A stretch of 64,000 bases of DNA from a virus, in the IMG/VR virus record IMGVR_UViG_3300028920_000054, positions 1-64,000 of that record; one strand, 5' to 3'. How positions within the stretch are numbered: the first letter of the stretch is position 1; every line of letters starts with the position of its first letter. A model generated the notes under the pieces. The model made no database searches and was not told the origin of the DNA. It worked only from the letters and a program-made list of their open reading frames with translations. Positions 6,797 to 14,645 of this stretch are shown here, piece after piece. The position numbers and the translations under genes are program-made.

Positions 6797-7570
6797 ATGG
6801 TGTACAAAAATAATTTTATCGTAGTGGTTAAATGTGGAGGAAAGGTTCTCAGGGAACAAGGTGGAGAAGTAAGGTTGCCATTTGGTTCTGAGTATTCTAT
6901 TCTTCTGAAGAACAAGGATTCAAGAAAGGCAGTAGCAAGCATTTCGATTGATGGGGAAAGCGTAACTGATGGAAGGATAGTCGTTGACGGTTTTTCCGAA
7001 GTTGAATTGGTTGGTTTTCTTGAAGGAATGTCTGTTCGCAACAAATTTAAGTTCATTCAAAAGACAGAAGAAATTGTAAAACATCGTGGAGATAGGGTCG
7101 ACGATGGGATTGTGACGGTTGAATATTGGTTTGAAGAACGAGTTGAAGTTACCAAGAAGTATGAAGATGTATATGTAAAAAAATACATAAACCCATGGTA
7201 CACAGACCAAGGGTCGTGGACACCGCAGCCCTATAGGGACACTACAATTACTTGTAGTTCCGACATAAGTAGTTGTAGTCCCCAGACAACCACAAGAGGG
7301 GGCTGTTTTGTAAATAGTTGTGTCCCAACTCAAGACGAAGGAATCACCGTTAAGGGTTCAGAAACAAGGCAAGACTTCCAATATGGAAGTACAAAAACCC
7401 TTGAATCACAAAGCAATGTAATTAACATTGTTTTGAAGGGGTACACTGACTCTGGAATAAAAGTGGAAAAGTTTGTTGCAACAACAGACAAAGTAAAATG
7501 TCCAACGTGTGGAAGAACCGCAAAGTCGAACAGTAAATACTGTGCTAATTGCGGAACCTATTTGTTATAA
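6797..7570 (+). CDS. Protein with C-terminal zinc ribbon, unknown
   Basis: A 257-residue protein. Residues 1-95 form a beta-rich domain (NNFIVVVKCGGKVLREQGG, GSEYSILLKN, ASISIDGESVTDG) that resembles a domain seen in many uncharacterised phage and bacterial proteins. The middle (about 125-190) is Cys/Ser/Thr-rich and irregular. The C-terminus is a zinc ribbon, CPTCG...CANCG. AGGAGG lies 5 bases before ATG 6797. It is a single-gene unit between leader structures and the promoter at 7599. The function is unknown. Confidence 0.65.
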   Translation: MVYKNNFIVVVKCGGKVLREQGGEVRLPFGSEYSILLKNKDSRKAVASISIDGESVTDGRIVVDGFSEVELVGFLEGMSVRNKFKFIQKTEEIVKHRGDRVDDGIVTVEYWFEERVEVTKKYEDVYVKKYINPWYTDQGSWTPQPYRDTTITCSSDISSCSPQTTTRGGCFVNSCVPTQDEGITVKGSETRQDFQYGSTKTLESQSNVINIVLKGYTDSGIKVEKFVATTDKVKCPTCGRTAKSNSKYCANCGTYLL

Positions 7571-7598
7571 AAATGCATCACCATGCCCAACTTTTTTC

Positions 7599-7627
7599 TT
7601 GACAAACTCAAGAAAGTGTGATATACA
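7599..7627 (+). promoter_or_regulatory. Promoter P2 (start of glycan cassette)
   Basis: TTGACA (7599-7604), 17 bases, TATACA (7622-7627). The spacer end AGAAAGTGTGA and following TAT are shared with the promoter at 5188. Confidence 0.8.
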
Positions 7628-7666
7628 CATATCAAGATTAACAATTTTTCGGGAATCAGCTACGGG

Positions 7667-7713
7667 AGGCTACCATGAAATTAAAGGCTATTGCATAACG
7701 TGGTGGCCTTTTT
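7667..7713 (+). terminator. Leader peptide and attenuator-like terminator
   Basis: AGGCTACC (7667-7674) pairs with GGTGGCCT (7702-7709), with one T.G wobble, followed by a run of T. The stem encloses a complete eight-codon reading frame, ATG 7675 to TAA 7698 (MKLKAIA), with GGGAGG just before it. An alternative stem AAAGGC/GCCTTT (7683-7688 with 7706-7711) shares the 3' arm. A ribosome on the leader frame would melt either stem. It sits between the promoter at 7599 and the glycosyltransferase gene. Confidence 0.5.
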
Positions 7714-7733
7714 GCGTTTAAAACAGGATGCTT

Positions 7734-9737
7734 ATGAACATATCAATACTTTGTCTTAACGGATTACAGAACTTTCTTAAACCAATAGAAGCACATTTTT
7801 CTAAATCACACACAGTTACAACGTGTTTTAGCAATGACCAAGAACAGATCAAAAAGGCTATAAGCAATGCAGATGTGGTTTGGATTGAATGGGCTAACGA
7901 ACTTGCGATTCAATTAACGCACTCAGATTTGTTGGATGGCAAAAAAGTTATTTTAAGGTGTCATAGCTACGAAGTTCTTTCGGGATACATTCCAAGGATT
8001 AATTGGGACAAGATAAGCGAAGTAATTTTTGTAGCTAAACATGTTCAGGACTTGGCACTTCAGCAAGCCAAGATTAAAAGCTATCAGATAATCCCCAACC
8101 CGCTTGAAGTTAAAGAATGGGAATTTGCAGAAAGGGAAAACGGGAAAAACCTTGCCTTTGTTGCAGACATAAACGCAAAAAAGGGAATCATGCTACTGAT
8201 TCACGCTTTCAATGCATTGGTTAAAAAAGACCCTTCATATATGCTTCATATTGCTGGTAGAATTCAAGACCCTAGATTTGGACTTTACATTAAACACATA
8301 ATAAATAAACTTGGGATAGAACAGAACGTTTCTTACCATGGGTATATAGAAAATATGCAAGAATGGCTTAAAGATAAAAACTATGCAGTCTGTACAAGCC
8401 CTTGGGAATCACAGGGAATGGGGCTGTGCGAATCCATGGCAATGGGCATAAAACCTATAATTCATAACTTTGTTGGTGCGGAAAACATCTATAAGCCTGA
8501 ATATCTGTGGACAAGCATAGACGACTTTCTTGCCATGATTGAAGGTGACTATAACTCTAAAGATTACAGAAATTACGTTGCCACCAACTTTGCACCCGAT
8601 AGGATATTCAAACGAATAGACAAGACAGTCAAAAACATAAAACCTGTTGCTAAACTTGAAGATGGGGTTACGGCAATAATAGCGGTTCATAATGGTGCGA
8701 AGACTGTAGGGCGTTCGATAGATTCCCTATTGGTGCAAACCGTAAAACCAAAAGTGATAGTCGTTGACGATGCCTCCACGGATGATACGTGTGAAGTTGT
8801 TAAGAAATACGATGTAGAACTAATTAAGCTGAAAGAAAACAGGTGGGTTGCAAGCGCAAGAAACGAAGCACTTAAACGAGTTAAGACAAAGTACGTTATG
8901 TTTCTTGATGCAGATGATTCCGTTACTGAAGATTACATCGAAGAAACGATGAACACGCTTGAAGCACATCCCGAATGTGGTTTTGCATATACCGATATGT
9001 GCCACATTACAGATGGTGATGAAAAGTTTGTTGTTGTTCCACCGTTTGAAATGAACAATTTCATAAACCACAATTATGTTTCGTATTGTGCATTAATGCG
9101 AACAGAAGACGTACATTACAGCGACTACCTGAATGATTGTAGAAACCACATGTACGACCATGAACTATTTTTAAGAATTGCCATGAACAAACCGGGAATA
9201 AAGTCAGACGGTGGAAGGTTCGACTATACCATTGCAAGAGATTCGGTAAGCAAGAATTACGAACGTGGAAGAACGGATATGTATCTTCAGATGGTGGATG
9301 GCATTCAGGGCATTGACGTAAGGGCAAATCCGGGGAATAAGATACTTCTTGTGTGCTGGGGCCGAGACTATCTTGATGCTTCAAAAGTTTCGTTTGAAGT
9401 TTACACCTTTCTGAAGTCGTTGGAAGAATTTGGTGAAGTGTTTACATTCTATTGGGATATCGAAATGAAATATTTCGGCAGGCAGGGAATGGTTGACAGG
9501 TTGTTTGCTTGGATAGACAGGGTAGACCCAACGCACATATTCCACGTATGCTACAAAGACCACATTCCCGTTGAAGCGTGGAAAAAGATTTCAGAAAAGC
9601 GTAGTACGATAGGTTGGTTCTGTGACGACAACTGGAGGTACGATGATTATTCAAAGGACTACGCAGAAGGATTTAGGCACGTAGTGACCACATATAAAGA
9701 GGCGTATGATAAGTATTTGAAGGAAACTGAGGCGTAG
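7734..9737 (+). CDS. GT4-GT2 glycosyltransferase fused to the N-terminal half of a CgeB-like enzyme
   Basis: A 667-residue multidomain protein. Residues about 1-300 are GT-B fold, GT4-like (LAFVADINAKKGIMLL, HIAGRIQDPRF, SPWESQGMGLCESMAMG with the nucleotide-sugar-binding glutamate). Residues about 315-510 are GT2, GT-A fold (AIIAVHNGAKTVGRSIDSLL, VDDASTDDT, MFLDADDS with the metal-binding DxD). Residues about 515-667 match the N-terminal half of CgeB-like glycosyltransferases (FHVCYKDHIP, IGWFCDDNWRYDDY). The protein stops at KETEA. The missing C-terminal half is encoded at 12301, with small genes in between. Start ATG 7734 follows AGGAT. Confidence 0.85.
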   Translation: MNISILCLNGLQNFLKPIEAHFSKSHTVTTCFSNDQEQIKKAISNADVVWIEWANELAIQLTHSDLLDGKKVILRCHSYEVLSGYIPRINWDKISEVIFVAKHVQDLALQQAKIKSYQIIPNPLEVKEWEFAERENGKNLAFVADINAKKGIMLLIHAFNALVKKDPSYMLHIAGRIQDPRFGLYIKHIINKLGIEQNVSYHGYIENMQEWLKDKNYAVCTSPWESQGMGLCESMAMGIKPIIHNFVGAENIYKPEYLWTSIDDFLAMIEGDYNSKDYRNYVATNFAPDRIFKRIDKTVKNIKPVAKLEDGVTAIIAVHNGAKTVGRSIDSLLVQTVKPKVIVVDDASTDDTCEVVKKYDVELIKLKENRWVASARNEALKRVKTKYVMFLDADDSVTEDYIEETMNTLEAHPECGFAYTDMCHITDGDEKFVVVPPFEMNNFINHNYVSYCALMRTEDVHYSDYLNDCRNHMYDHELFLRIAMNKPGIKSDGGRFDYTIARDSVSKNYERGRTDMYLQMVDGIQGIDVRANPGNKILLVCWGRDYLDASKVSFEVYTFLKSLEEFGEVFTFYWDIEMKYFGRQGMVDRLFAWIDRVDPTHIFHVCYKDHIPVEAWKKISEKRSTIGWFCDDNWRYDDYSKDYAEGFRHVVTTYKEAYDKYLKETEA

Positions 9738-9740
9738 GCC

Positions 9741-9962
9741 ATGGATAAAACGGCATATTATTGCCCAAAATGTGGCGGAGAAGATGTTACGTTTAGGACA
9801 ATATCAACATGTTTTCCAGACAGGGCGGCACGTGTTTCACTCGATGAACTTACAAAGCCAAAGCGTAAGCTTATTTCTGACTATGTAATTGTTTCACTTG
9901 TAGTGCGTGAAGCAACCTGTACCCTTTGCGGGTATTCGGTAATTTTTTGCCCCACAGATTAA
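9741..9962 (+). CDS. Zinc-ribbon protein
   Basis: A 73-residue protein with CPKCG near the N-terminus and CTLCG near the C-terminus, a four-cysteine zinc ribbon around a charged middle (DELTKPKRKLISDYV). It begins three bases after the glycosyltransferase stop and is the first gene of the inserted block 9738-12300. The role is unknown; small zinc ribbons can bind nucleic acid or partner proteins. Confidence 0.6.
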   Translation: MDKTAYYCPKCGGEDVTFRTISTCFPDRAARVSLDELTKPKRKLISDYVIVSLVVREATCTLCGYSVIFCPTD

Positions 9963-10020
9963 AGGGGCTGTACTTTTAAAAAAGAAGTGTACAAAAACTA
10001 TTTGGCAAGCGAGGTTCCTT

Positions 10021-10233
10021 ATGGAAAAAACAAAGAGACTAAAAGAACTTGAAAATGACATGCAGTGCGCTCTTGGTAAGTTTTTAGACGAAAAAACAAA
10101 AGACGCATTGGAAGAATTTTGTGGGATATTGGCAGATGAAAGCGATATGGTTGTATCCATTAATGGAACGTGGGAAAGGGCATTAAAGGCAACCATCAAA
10201 TTTAAACCAAAAGAAAAAATTGAAAAGAAATGA
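10021..10233 (+). CDS. Small charged helical protein, unknown
   Basis: A 70-residue protein rich in Lys and Glu, with predicted helices (KRLKELENDMQCALGKFLDE) and a beta hairpin (MVVSINGTWERALKATIKF). It overlaps the next gene by four bases (ATGA). It contains no known motif. It is part of the block inserted in the CgeB-like gene. Confidence 0.5.
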   Translation: MEKTKRLKELENDMQCALGKFLDEKTKDALEEFCGILADESDMVVSINGTWERALKATIKFKPKEKIEKK

Positions 10234-10538
10234 GCATAAAGATAGAAGATACAAAAAACGAAGAAGTTCTTAGAAGGGTTGCCGAGGCTGAAGAAAAAAA
10301 ACGTCAAAACAAGGTGATAGAAGAATACGTATATAGGTGTATATGTGTTAGAGTTTGTCCAAAATGTGCCGGTTGGTTAAATCTTATAACTGACCCTCCG
10401 TATAACCTGGATTCATGGAGATATATTTGCGAAGAATGTGGCGAAAAGTATTACGACACATCTTGGTATTACAGCGGAATCCATAACGGCAGCGATAGCA
10501 CAGGAAGAAGTGTATCAAAAATATTTGAAGGAAGGTGA
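10230..10538 (+). CDS. Zinc-ribbon protein with helical N-terminus
   Basis: A 102-residue protein. The N-terminal 35 residues form a charged helix, then CPKCAGW (around 44) and CEECGEKY (around 70) make a zinc ribbon. The surrounding aromatic residues (WRYICEECGEKYYDTSWYY) resemble transcription-factor-like ribbons. Its start overlaps the preceding stop by four bases. The function is unknown. Confidence 0.55.
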   Translation: MSIKIEDTKNEEVLRRVAEAEEKKRQNKVIEEYVYRCICVRVCPKCAGWLNLITDPPYNLDSWRYICEECGEKYYDTSWYYSGIHNGSDSTGRSVSKIFEGR

Positions 10539-10541
10539 ATT

Positions 10542-10778
10542 ATGAAGTTAACCAAAGAACTGGTTGTTTCAAATATTGAGGGAGTAAGGTATCGACTTAG
10601 TGACGGAACTGAAGGGATTATCAACACACCTCGTGATATTTGGCTTATTATCTTAGGCAGTCTAAAGCGTGTGCCTGAGTTGATGCGTAAAAAGAATTGG
10701 CCAAAAGAAGATATTGACGAAACGACTAGCGAAATTAAAGCCATTGAAGAAGCATTAGCAGAAGTTTGTGTGGACTAG
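10542..10778 (+). CDS. Small hypothetical protein
   Basis: A 78-residue protein beginning MKLTKELVVSNIEGVRYRLSDG, with a likely beta hairpin followed by two helices (IWLIILGSLKRVPELMRKK and EIKAIEEALAEV). No family is recognised. It has tight spacing to its neighbours (3 bases on each side). Confidence 0.5.
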   Translation: MKLTKELVVSNIEGVRYRLSDGTEGIINTPRDIWLIILGSLKRVPELMRKKNWPKEDIDETTSEIKAIEEALAEVCVD

Positions 10779-10781
10779 GCA

Positions 10782-11009
10782 GTGAAGACAAAACGGTTGT
10801 TAGAAATAATCGAATCGTTTCGCAGGAAGAATCACTACTATGTAGATGAGGATTGTTGGTATTCATGTCCAGCTCACGAAGATTATTGTGGAGATAGGCC
10901 ACGCATTTGTGAATGTGGTCTTGCGGAACACAATGCGAGGGTTGACGAAGCCATACAAATTGTTAGTAGCATTAACGAAGAATCTTACCAAAAATATTTA
11001 AAAAAATAA
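10782..11009 (+). CDS. Cys/His-rich small phage protein
   Basis: A 75-residue protein starting at GTG 10782. The centre CWYSCPAHEDYCG...CECGLAEHNARVDEA has five cysteines and histidines, a pattern seen in a small, widespread phage family in which a Cys cluster is followed by an H/E.NA.VD.AL helix. A zinc site is likely. The biochemical role is not known. Confidence 0.6.
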   Translation: MKTKRLLEIIESFRRKNHYYVDEDCWYSCPAHEDYCGDRPRICECGLAEHNARVDEAIQIVSSINEESYQKYLKK

Positions 11010-11029
11010 AAAGATGGAGGAAAAGTATA

Positions 11030-11209
11030 ATGCCGAGACAGAACGGAATGGGGCCTCAGGGTAGGGGTCCGAAAACTGGACGTGGGTTAGGGCCGTGTAC
11101 AACTAAAAGCGGAGAAACAATTGTAGCAGAAGAAAAGGTTGGATTTTTCAGGCGACTAGGCCGTGGTTTAGGGTTAGGACGTGGAAGGGGCCGTGGCAGG
11201 CGTAGCTAG
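11030..11209 (+). CDS. DUF5320-like Gly/Arg-rich small protein
   Basis: A 59-residue protein. It opens MPRQNGMGPQGRGPKTGRGLG followed by PC, the signature of DUF5320-type proteins (MP..DGTGP.G.GP.TGRG.G.C). It ends in a Gly/Arg-rich tail (GRGLGLGRGRGRGRRS) that could bind RNA or DNA. GGAGG lies upstream of ATG 11030. DUF5320 genes are known mostly from anaerobic bacteria and archaea, so this may be a clue to the host habitat. Confidence 0.7.
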   Translation: MPRQNGMGPQGRGPKTGRGLGPCTTKSGETIVAEEKVGFFRRLGRGLGLGRGRGRGRRS

Positions 11210-11265
11210 ACAACTACCATCCCTACTTTACCGACTGTGGCAATAAGCAAAAGGCGGAAAAAATT

Positions 11266-11439
11266 ATGATTAAGAAAAAATTTAAAGTGATATATGATGG
11301 TCAACTTGATGAAGATGTTGATGATTTAATAAGGAATACCCTTGAGGGAATCGGTGCAAAGTGGTATGCACAAGGATATAACTTCACAACCAATGAACGT
11401 GATATATGTTTTGATTTGGAAATTATTTTAAATGGGTAA
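11266..11439 (+). CDS. Small hypothetical protein
   Basis: A 57-residue protein, ATG 11266 to TAA 11439: a beta strand (KKKFKVIYDG), a helix (DEDVDDLIRNTLEGIGA) and two more strands (FTTNERDICFDLEIIL), resembling a tiny ferredoxin-like alpha/beta unit. It overlaps the phosphatase start by 8 bases, which supports real translation. Confidence 0.55.
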   Translation: MIKKKFKVIYDGQLDEDVDDLIRNTLEGIGAKWYAQGYNFTTNERDICFDLEIILNG

Positions 11440-12037
11440 CATTTTTGCAATAGGCGACATACACGGTTGCCTAGAAAAACTAGAAAAAATGTTTTCCTTG
11501 CTTGAAATATCAAAGGACGATACCGTTGTGTTTCTTGGGGATTACGTTGATAGGGGGCCACAGTCAAAAGAAGTAGTTGGTTTCGTCATTGACTTGAAGA
11601 AGAAACACAATGTTATATGCTTGCTTGGGAACCACGAAGAAATGTTCCTTAATTGCCTTGATGGAATTAACGAAAACTTGCACCTCATGAATGGTGGGCT
11701 TACGACAATAAGGTCATATGGTGGGTCTATTCCAAGAGAACACATGGAATTTTTTAAATCACTACTTCCATATTATGAAACAGAAGAATATATTTTTGTA
11801 CATGCTGGGTTAAAACCAAACATTCCATTGGAAGAACAAGACATTGAATGGTTGACTTGGATTAGATATGAATTCATTAACTCTAAATATGATTTTGGCA
11901 AGACTGTTATTTTTGGACACACCCCACTTGAATTTCCACTTGTAGAAGAAAATAAAATTGGAATAGATACTGGTGCGGCAATGGGCGGAATGTTAACGTG
12001 TATTGAACTTCCAAGAAGAAGAATATTGCAGGTATAG
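11432..12037 (+). CDS. PPP-family metallophosphatase
   Basis: A 201-residue serine/threonine phosphatase-like enzyme of the lambda PP type. It carries the full metal-site set: GDIHG (8-12), GDYVDRG (36-42), GNHEE (66-70), then HAG near 120 and GHTP near 160. The size matches lambda phosphatase (221 residues). Possible substrates are phosphoproteins, nucleotides such as Ap4A, or sugar phosphates. It is the largest gene in the block that splits the CgeB-like enzyme. Confidence 0.9.
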   Translation: MGNIFAIGDIHGCLEKLEKMFSLLEISKDDTVVFLGDYVDRGPQSKEVVGFVIDLKKKHNVICLLGNHEEMFLNCLDGINENLHLMNGGLTTIRSYGGSIPREHMEFFKSLLPYYETEEYIFVHAGLKPNIPLEEQDIEWLTWIRYEFINSKYDFGKTVIFGHTPLEFPLVEENKIGIDTGAAMGGMLTCIELPRRRILQV

Positions 12038-12046
12038 TGAATTGAT

Positions 12047-12304
12047 ATGTTTGGAAATTCGTATTATCAAAGAACCGTTAAGGCGACCGAAGTTTTAACG
12101 GAAGGTGGTGAAACAACAATAACACTCAACGTTGTTTCTGTGTTTGTTGATGATTTTAGCCGTGGAAACCCAACGGAAGAAACTATAAAGATTAGGTTAA
12201 ACGAAGAATTGACATTTGATTGCGAAAGCGTTTACAAGACAAAAGAAATGCAGGAAAAGATAGAAATGCTTTTAAAGAAAGCAGACAACGGGGAAGACCT
12301 ATGA
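12047..12304 (+). CDS. Small hypothetical protein
   Basis: An 85-residue beta-rich protein (YYQRTVKATEVLTEGGETTITLNVVSVFVDD) with a helical C-terminus rich in Lys and Glu. Its stop overlaps the start of the CgeB-like C-terminal half by four bases (ATGA), so that fragment is translationally coupled to it. No family is recognised. Confidence 0.55.
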   Translation: MFGNSYYQRTVKATEVLTEGGETTITLNVVSVFVDDFSRGNPTEETIKIRLNEELTFDCESVYKTKEMQEKIEMLLKKADNGEDL

Positions 12305-12810
12305 AGCCAATTTTATCTCAATGGGCTGCAAACCCATTCTACTTTAAAGACTATGAACTTGAAAAGGATATAGACGTATCTTTCTGTGGACAAGCATATG
12401 GCGATAGAATGGCATGGTTAGACGAACTTAAGGTTGAACGATACGGAAAAGGTCAACCAAACGGAATGATAGACTTTAAGGAAATGGCAAAAGCCTATAA
12501 TCGTAGCAAGATATGTATAAACTTTTCAAAGGGTTCAGATGGAAGGATGCAGATTAAGTGCAGACCCTTTGAAGTAACCGCATCAAAGTCAATGCTTCTC
12601 TGTGAATATGTTGAAGGAATAGAAGACTATTTTGAGATTGATAAAGAGATTGTTTGCTTTAAAACTAAGGAAGAACTGAAAGAAAAAATAAGTTACTACC
12701 TTGAACACGAAGAAGAACGAGAAGCAATAACGAAAGCTGGATACGAAAGAACACACAAAGATCACTTGTGGAAAAATAGATTTGGAGATATATTTGAGGA
12801 GATAGAATGA
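12301..12810 (+). CDS. C-terminal half of CgeB-like glycosyltransferase (split gene)
   Basis: A 169-residue protein starting MKPILSQWAANPFYF. In intact CgeB-like (Glyco_trans_1_2) enzymes this segment follows directly after the end of the 7734 gene (YDKYLKETEA then KPILSQWAANP). The rest carries the second Rossmann half: DIDVSFCGQAYGDR, AYNRSKICINFS, CRPFEVTASKSMLLCEYVEG and the C-terminal helix. It probably associates with the 9737-terminated protein to form one active site, or is a relic. GGGGAAG precedes ATG 12301. Confidence 0.8.
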   Translation: MKPILSQWAANPFYFKDYELEKDIDVSFCGQAYGDRMAWLDELKVERYGKGQPNGMIDFKEMAKAYNRSKICINFSKGSDGRMQIKCRPFEVTASKSMLLCEYVEGIEDYFEIDKEIVCFKTKEELKEKISYYLEHEEEREAITKAGYERTHKDHLWKNRFGDIFEEIE

Positions 12811-13019
12811 AGCATAAAATACTAAAAGACATTTTAGAAGCCGTTGATAGTCGCAAATATCATCAAATAACAATTGACACAATAGAATCGTTGCTATGTG
12901 GTGAATGGAATGGTGGTGCTGCTATTTACGAGATTAGAAACCTATACGAAGTTATGAGAAGCGATATCCTCGATTACGAGTTTTGGGGTGCAATTTTAAC
13001 TACAATGGATTCTTTATAA
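12807..13019 (+). CDS. Small hypothetical protein
   Basis: A 70-residue mostly helical protein overlapping the previous stop by four bases. It carries no recognised motif (DILEAVDSRKYHQITIDTIESLL, then EIRNLYEVMRSDILDYEFW). It sits between two glycan-modification genes. Confidence 0.5.
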   Translation: MKHKILKDILEAVDSRKYHQITIDTIESLLCGEWNGGAAIYEIRNLYEVMRSDILDYEFWGAILTTMDSL

Positions 13020-13021
13020 GA

Positions 13022-13987
13022 ATGGACAACACAATAAACATTCTGCAATCCCTTACCAAAATATCTTATCTTTCAGGCTATTCAAAAGATAAGGTAATTT
13101 CTATTCTAGTCGCAAACATGAAGAAAGATAACGCCTTCAATGTTGCTGTTAATATGTTGCTTAACCAAGCGAAATTAGAACGACAACAGAAGTTGAAAGA
13201 TGAAATTGCCGACCTTAAGGTTGGTAGAAACGCAACTAAAAAGTGGAAAGAATTTGTAGAACAACTTTCTGCAAACATAAGCGTTGGAGATATCGACAAC
13301 TTCTTAAGGTGGCCAGTTATAACACAGACGATGTTTGTTTCACAGGCAAACTACCTTGGGATTGAACGAGCATACATTGAAGATAAAAATGTACCGATAG
13401 AAGAAAGCAAGGTTGGCAATCCACCGTCAGATGGAAACTTGGTTCATCAGGCATATCATCTAGCCAGATTCATGGATGCGACAGGGGAAGATGTAAGAAA
13501 TTATGACTACATTTTTGAGTTCGGTGGCGGCTATGGATGTATGTGTCGCCTGATTAACGAACTTGGATTCAGTGGTGATTACGTTATATATGACCTCCCA
13601 CATTTCTCCGCACTCCAAAGATACTATCTTGATTCGTGTAGAATTGATGCTGAATATGTTTCTGAAATTTGGGATATCAAAAAACTTCTGGTAAAGACTA
13701 CTGACAATTCACTTCAGCTTTCAAATTCGCAGATTCCAACTGGTAAAAAGTCTTTGTTTATAGCGTGTTGGTCATTAAGTGAAACCCCATTAAAGCTGCG
13801 TGAAAAGATTGATTTAATCCTTCCATACTTTGATAGCTTTCTTTTCGCTTATCAGGATATGTTTTCCGAAATAGATAACGTGAACTACTTTGGGGAAATT
13901 AAAAAATTAGACAGAAAATGGACTGACGTTAAAATAGACCACATACCGAGAAACAGATACTTGTTCGGGAGTAAAAGTGAAATATAG
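13022..13987 (+). CDS. Putative sugar O-methyltransferase
   Basis: A 321-residue protein with a class I SAM-binding loop FEFGGGYGCMCRL near residue 165, preceded by a long helical N-terminal part. The later segment LFIACWSLSETPLKLREK and a C-terminal HIPRNRYLFG follow the layout of the putative sugar O-methyltransferases found in O-antigen and phage glycan clusters. It overlaps the next methyltransferase gene by 11 bases. The sugar substrate is unknown. Confidence 0.7.
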   Translation: MDNTINILQSLTKISYLSGYSKDKVISILVANMKKDNAFNVAVNMLLNQAKLERQQKLKDEIADLKVGRNATKKWKEFVEQLSANISVGDIDNFLRWPVITQTMFVSQANYLGIERAYIEDKNVPIEESKVGNPPSDGNLVHQAYHLARFMDATGEDVRNYDYIFEFGGGYGCMCRLINELGFSGDYVIYDLPHFSALQRYYLDSCRIDAEYVSEIWDIKKLLVKTTDNSLQLSNSQIPTGKKSLFIACWSLSETPLKLREKIDLILPYFDSFLFAYQDMFSEIDNVNYFGEIKKLDRKWTDVKIDHIPRNRYLFGSKSEI

Positions 13988-14645
13988 CGAAATATTAAAA
14001 CTTGACCTTCCATCTAAACTTGTTTCAATCGGAAACTCGTTAAGGATGGAAAAGCACGACACGCCGATTTCAATAAGCGAAATAGAATTTAGATACCTTC
14101 AGAAAGATATTATTGAAAACGACCTTAAATGTGGATACGAATGTGGAACAGCGTTCGGAGTATCTTCGTTGGCGGCGGGGCTTGGAATGCTTGAAACGGG
14201 TGGAACAATAATAACATTAGACACTTATGTAGAAGAAAGCCTTAAGGAAAATAACAGCACATACGCAATGTCAACCAACACATATTTTGATACAATGGGG
14301 CACAAGATTGCCGTTGCGTTGCACTCACTGTGTGGCGTGGGAGACATAGTCAAATGTGTAACTGGTCACAGCCCTTCCATGGTTAATGAAATCCTTTCTG
14401 GTCTAAGCATAGACTATGTTTTTATTGACGGAAACCACATTCCAAAACAGATAATATTAGACGCCACCGCCGTTCTTCCGTTTATAAATATAGATAAATG
14501 CCATCTGTTTTTTCACGATTGCCACACATTTACAAACGAAGTACATAACTTTTTTATAGATACCTTTGGCAAGGACGTTGAAGTTGTAATTCCAAGACCC
14601 GCAGGGTTCAACTTGGGGGTGATACGATTGGAGGAAGAGCGTTGA
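13977..14645 (+). CDS. Class I SAM methyltransferase
   Basis: A 222-residue protein starting at GTG 13977. Motif I is YECGTAFGVSSLAAGLG (about 53-70), followed by an acidic loop TIITLDTY, and a later DYVFIDGNH strand with metal-type acidic/His residues, then FHDCHTF. The FIDG.H plus HDC arrangement is that of Methyltransf_24-type O-methyltransferases. It is embedded in the glycan cassette and overlaps both neighbours. Confidence 0.75.
   Translation: MKYSEILKLDLPSKLVSIGNSLRMEKHDTPISISEIEFRYLQKDIIENDLKCGYECGTAFGVSSLAAGLGMLETGGTIITLDTYVEESLKENNSTYAMSTNTYFDTMGHKIAVALHSLCGVGDIVKCVTGHSPSMVNEILSGLSIDYVFIDGNHIPKQIILDATAVLPFINIDKCHLFFHDCHTFTNEVHNFFIDTFGKDVEVVIPRPAGFNLGVIRLEEER

Noticed and set aside
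9738-12300. Group I or II intron or intein as the cause of the split glycosyltransferase
   Set aside because: The block holds nine reading frames with own ribosome-binding sites; no intron core or intein splice motifs were seen at the junctions.
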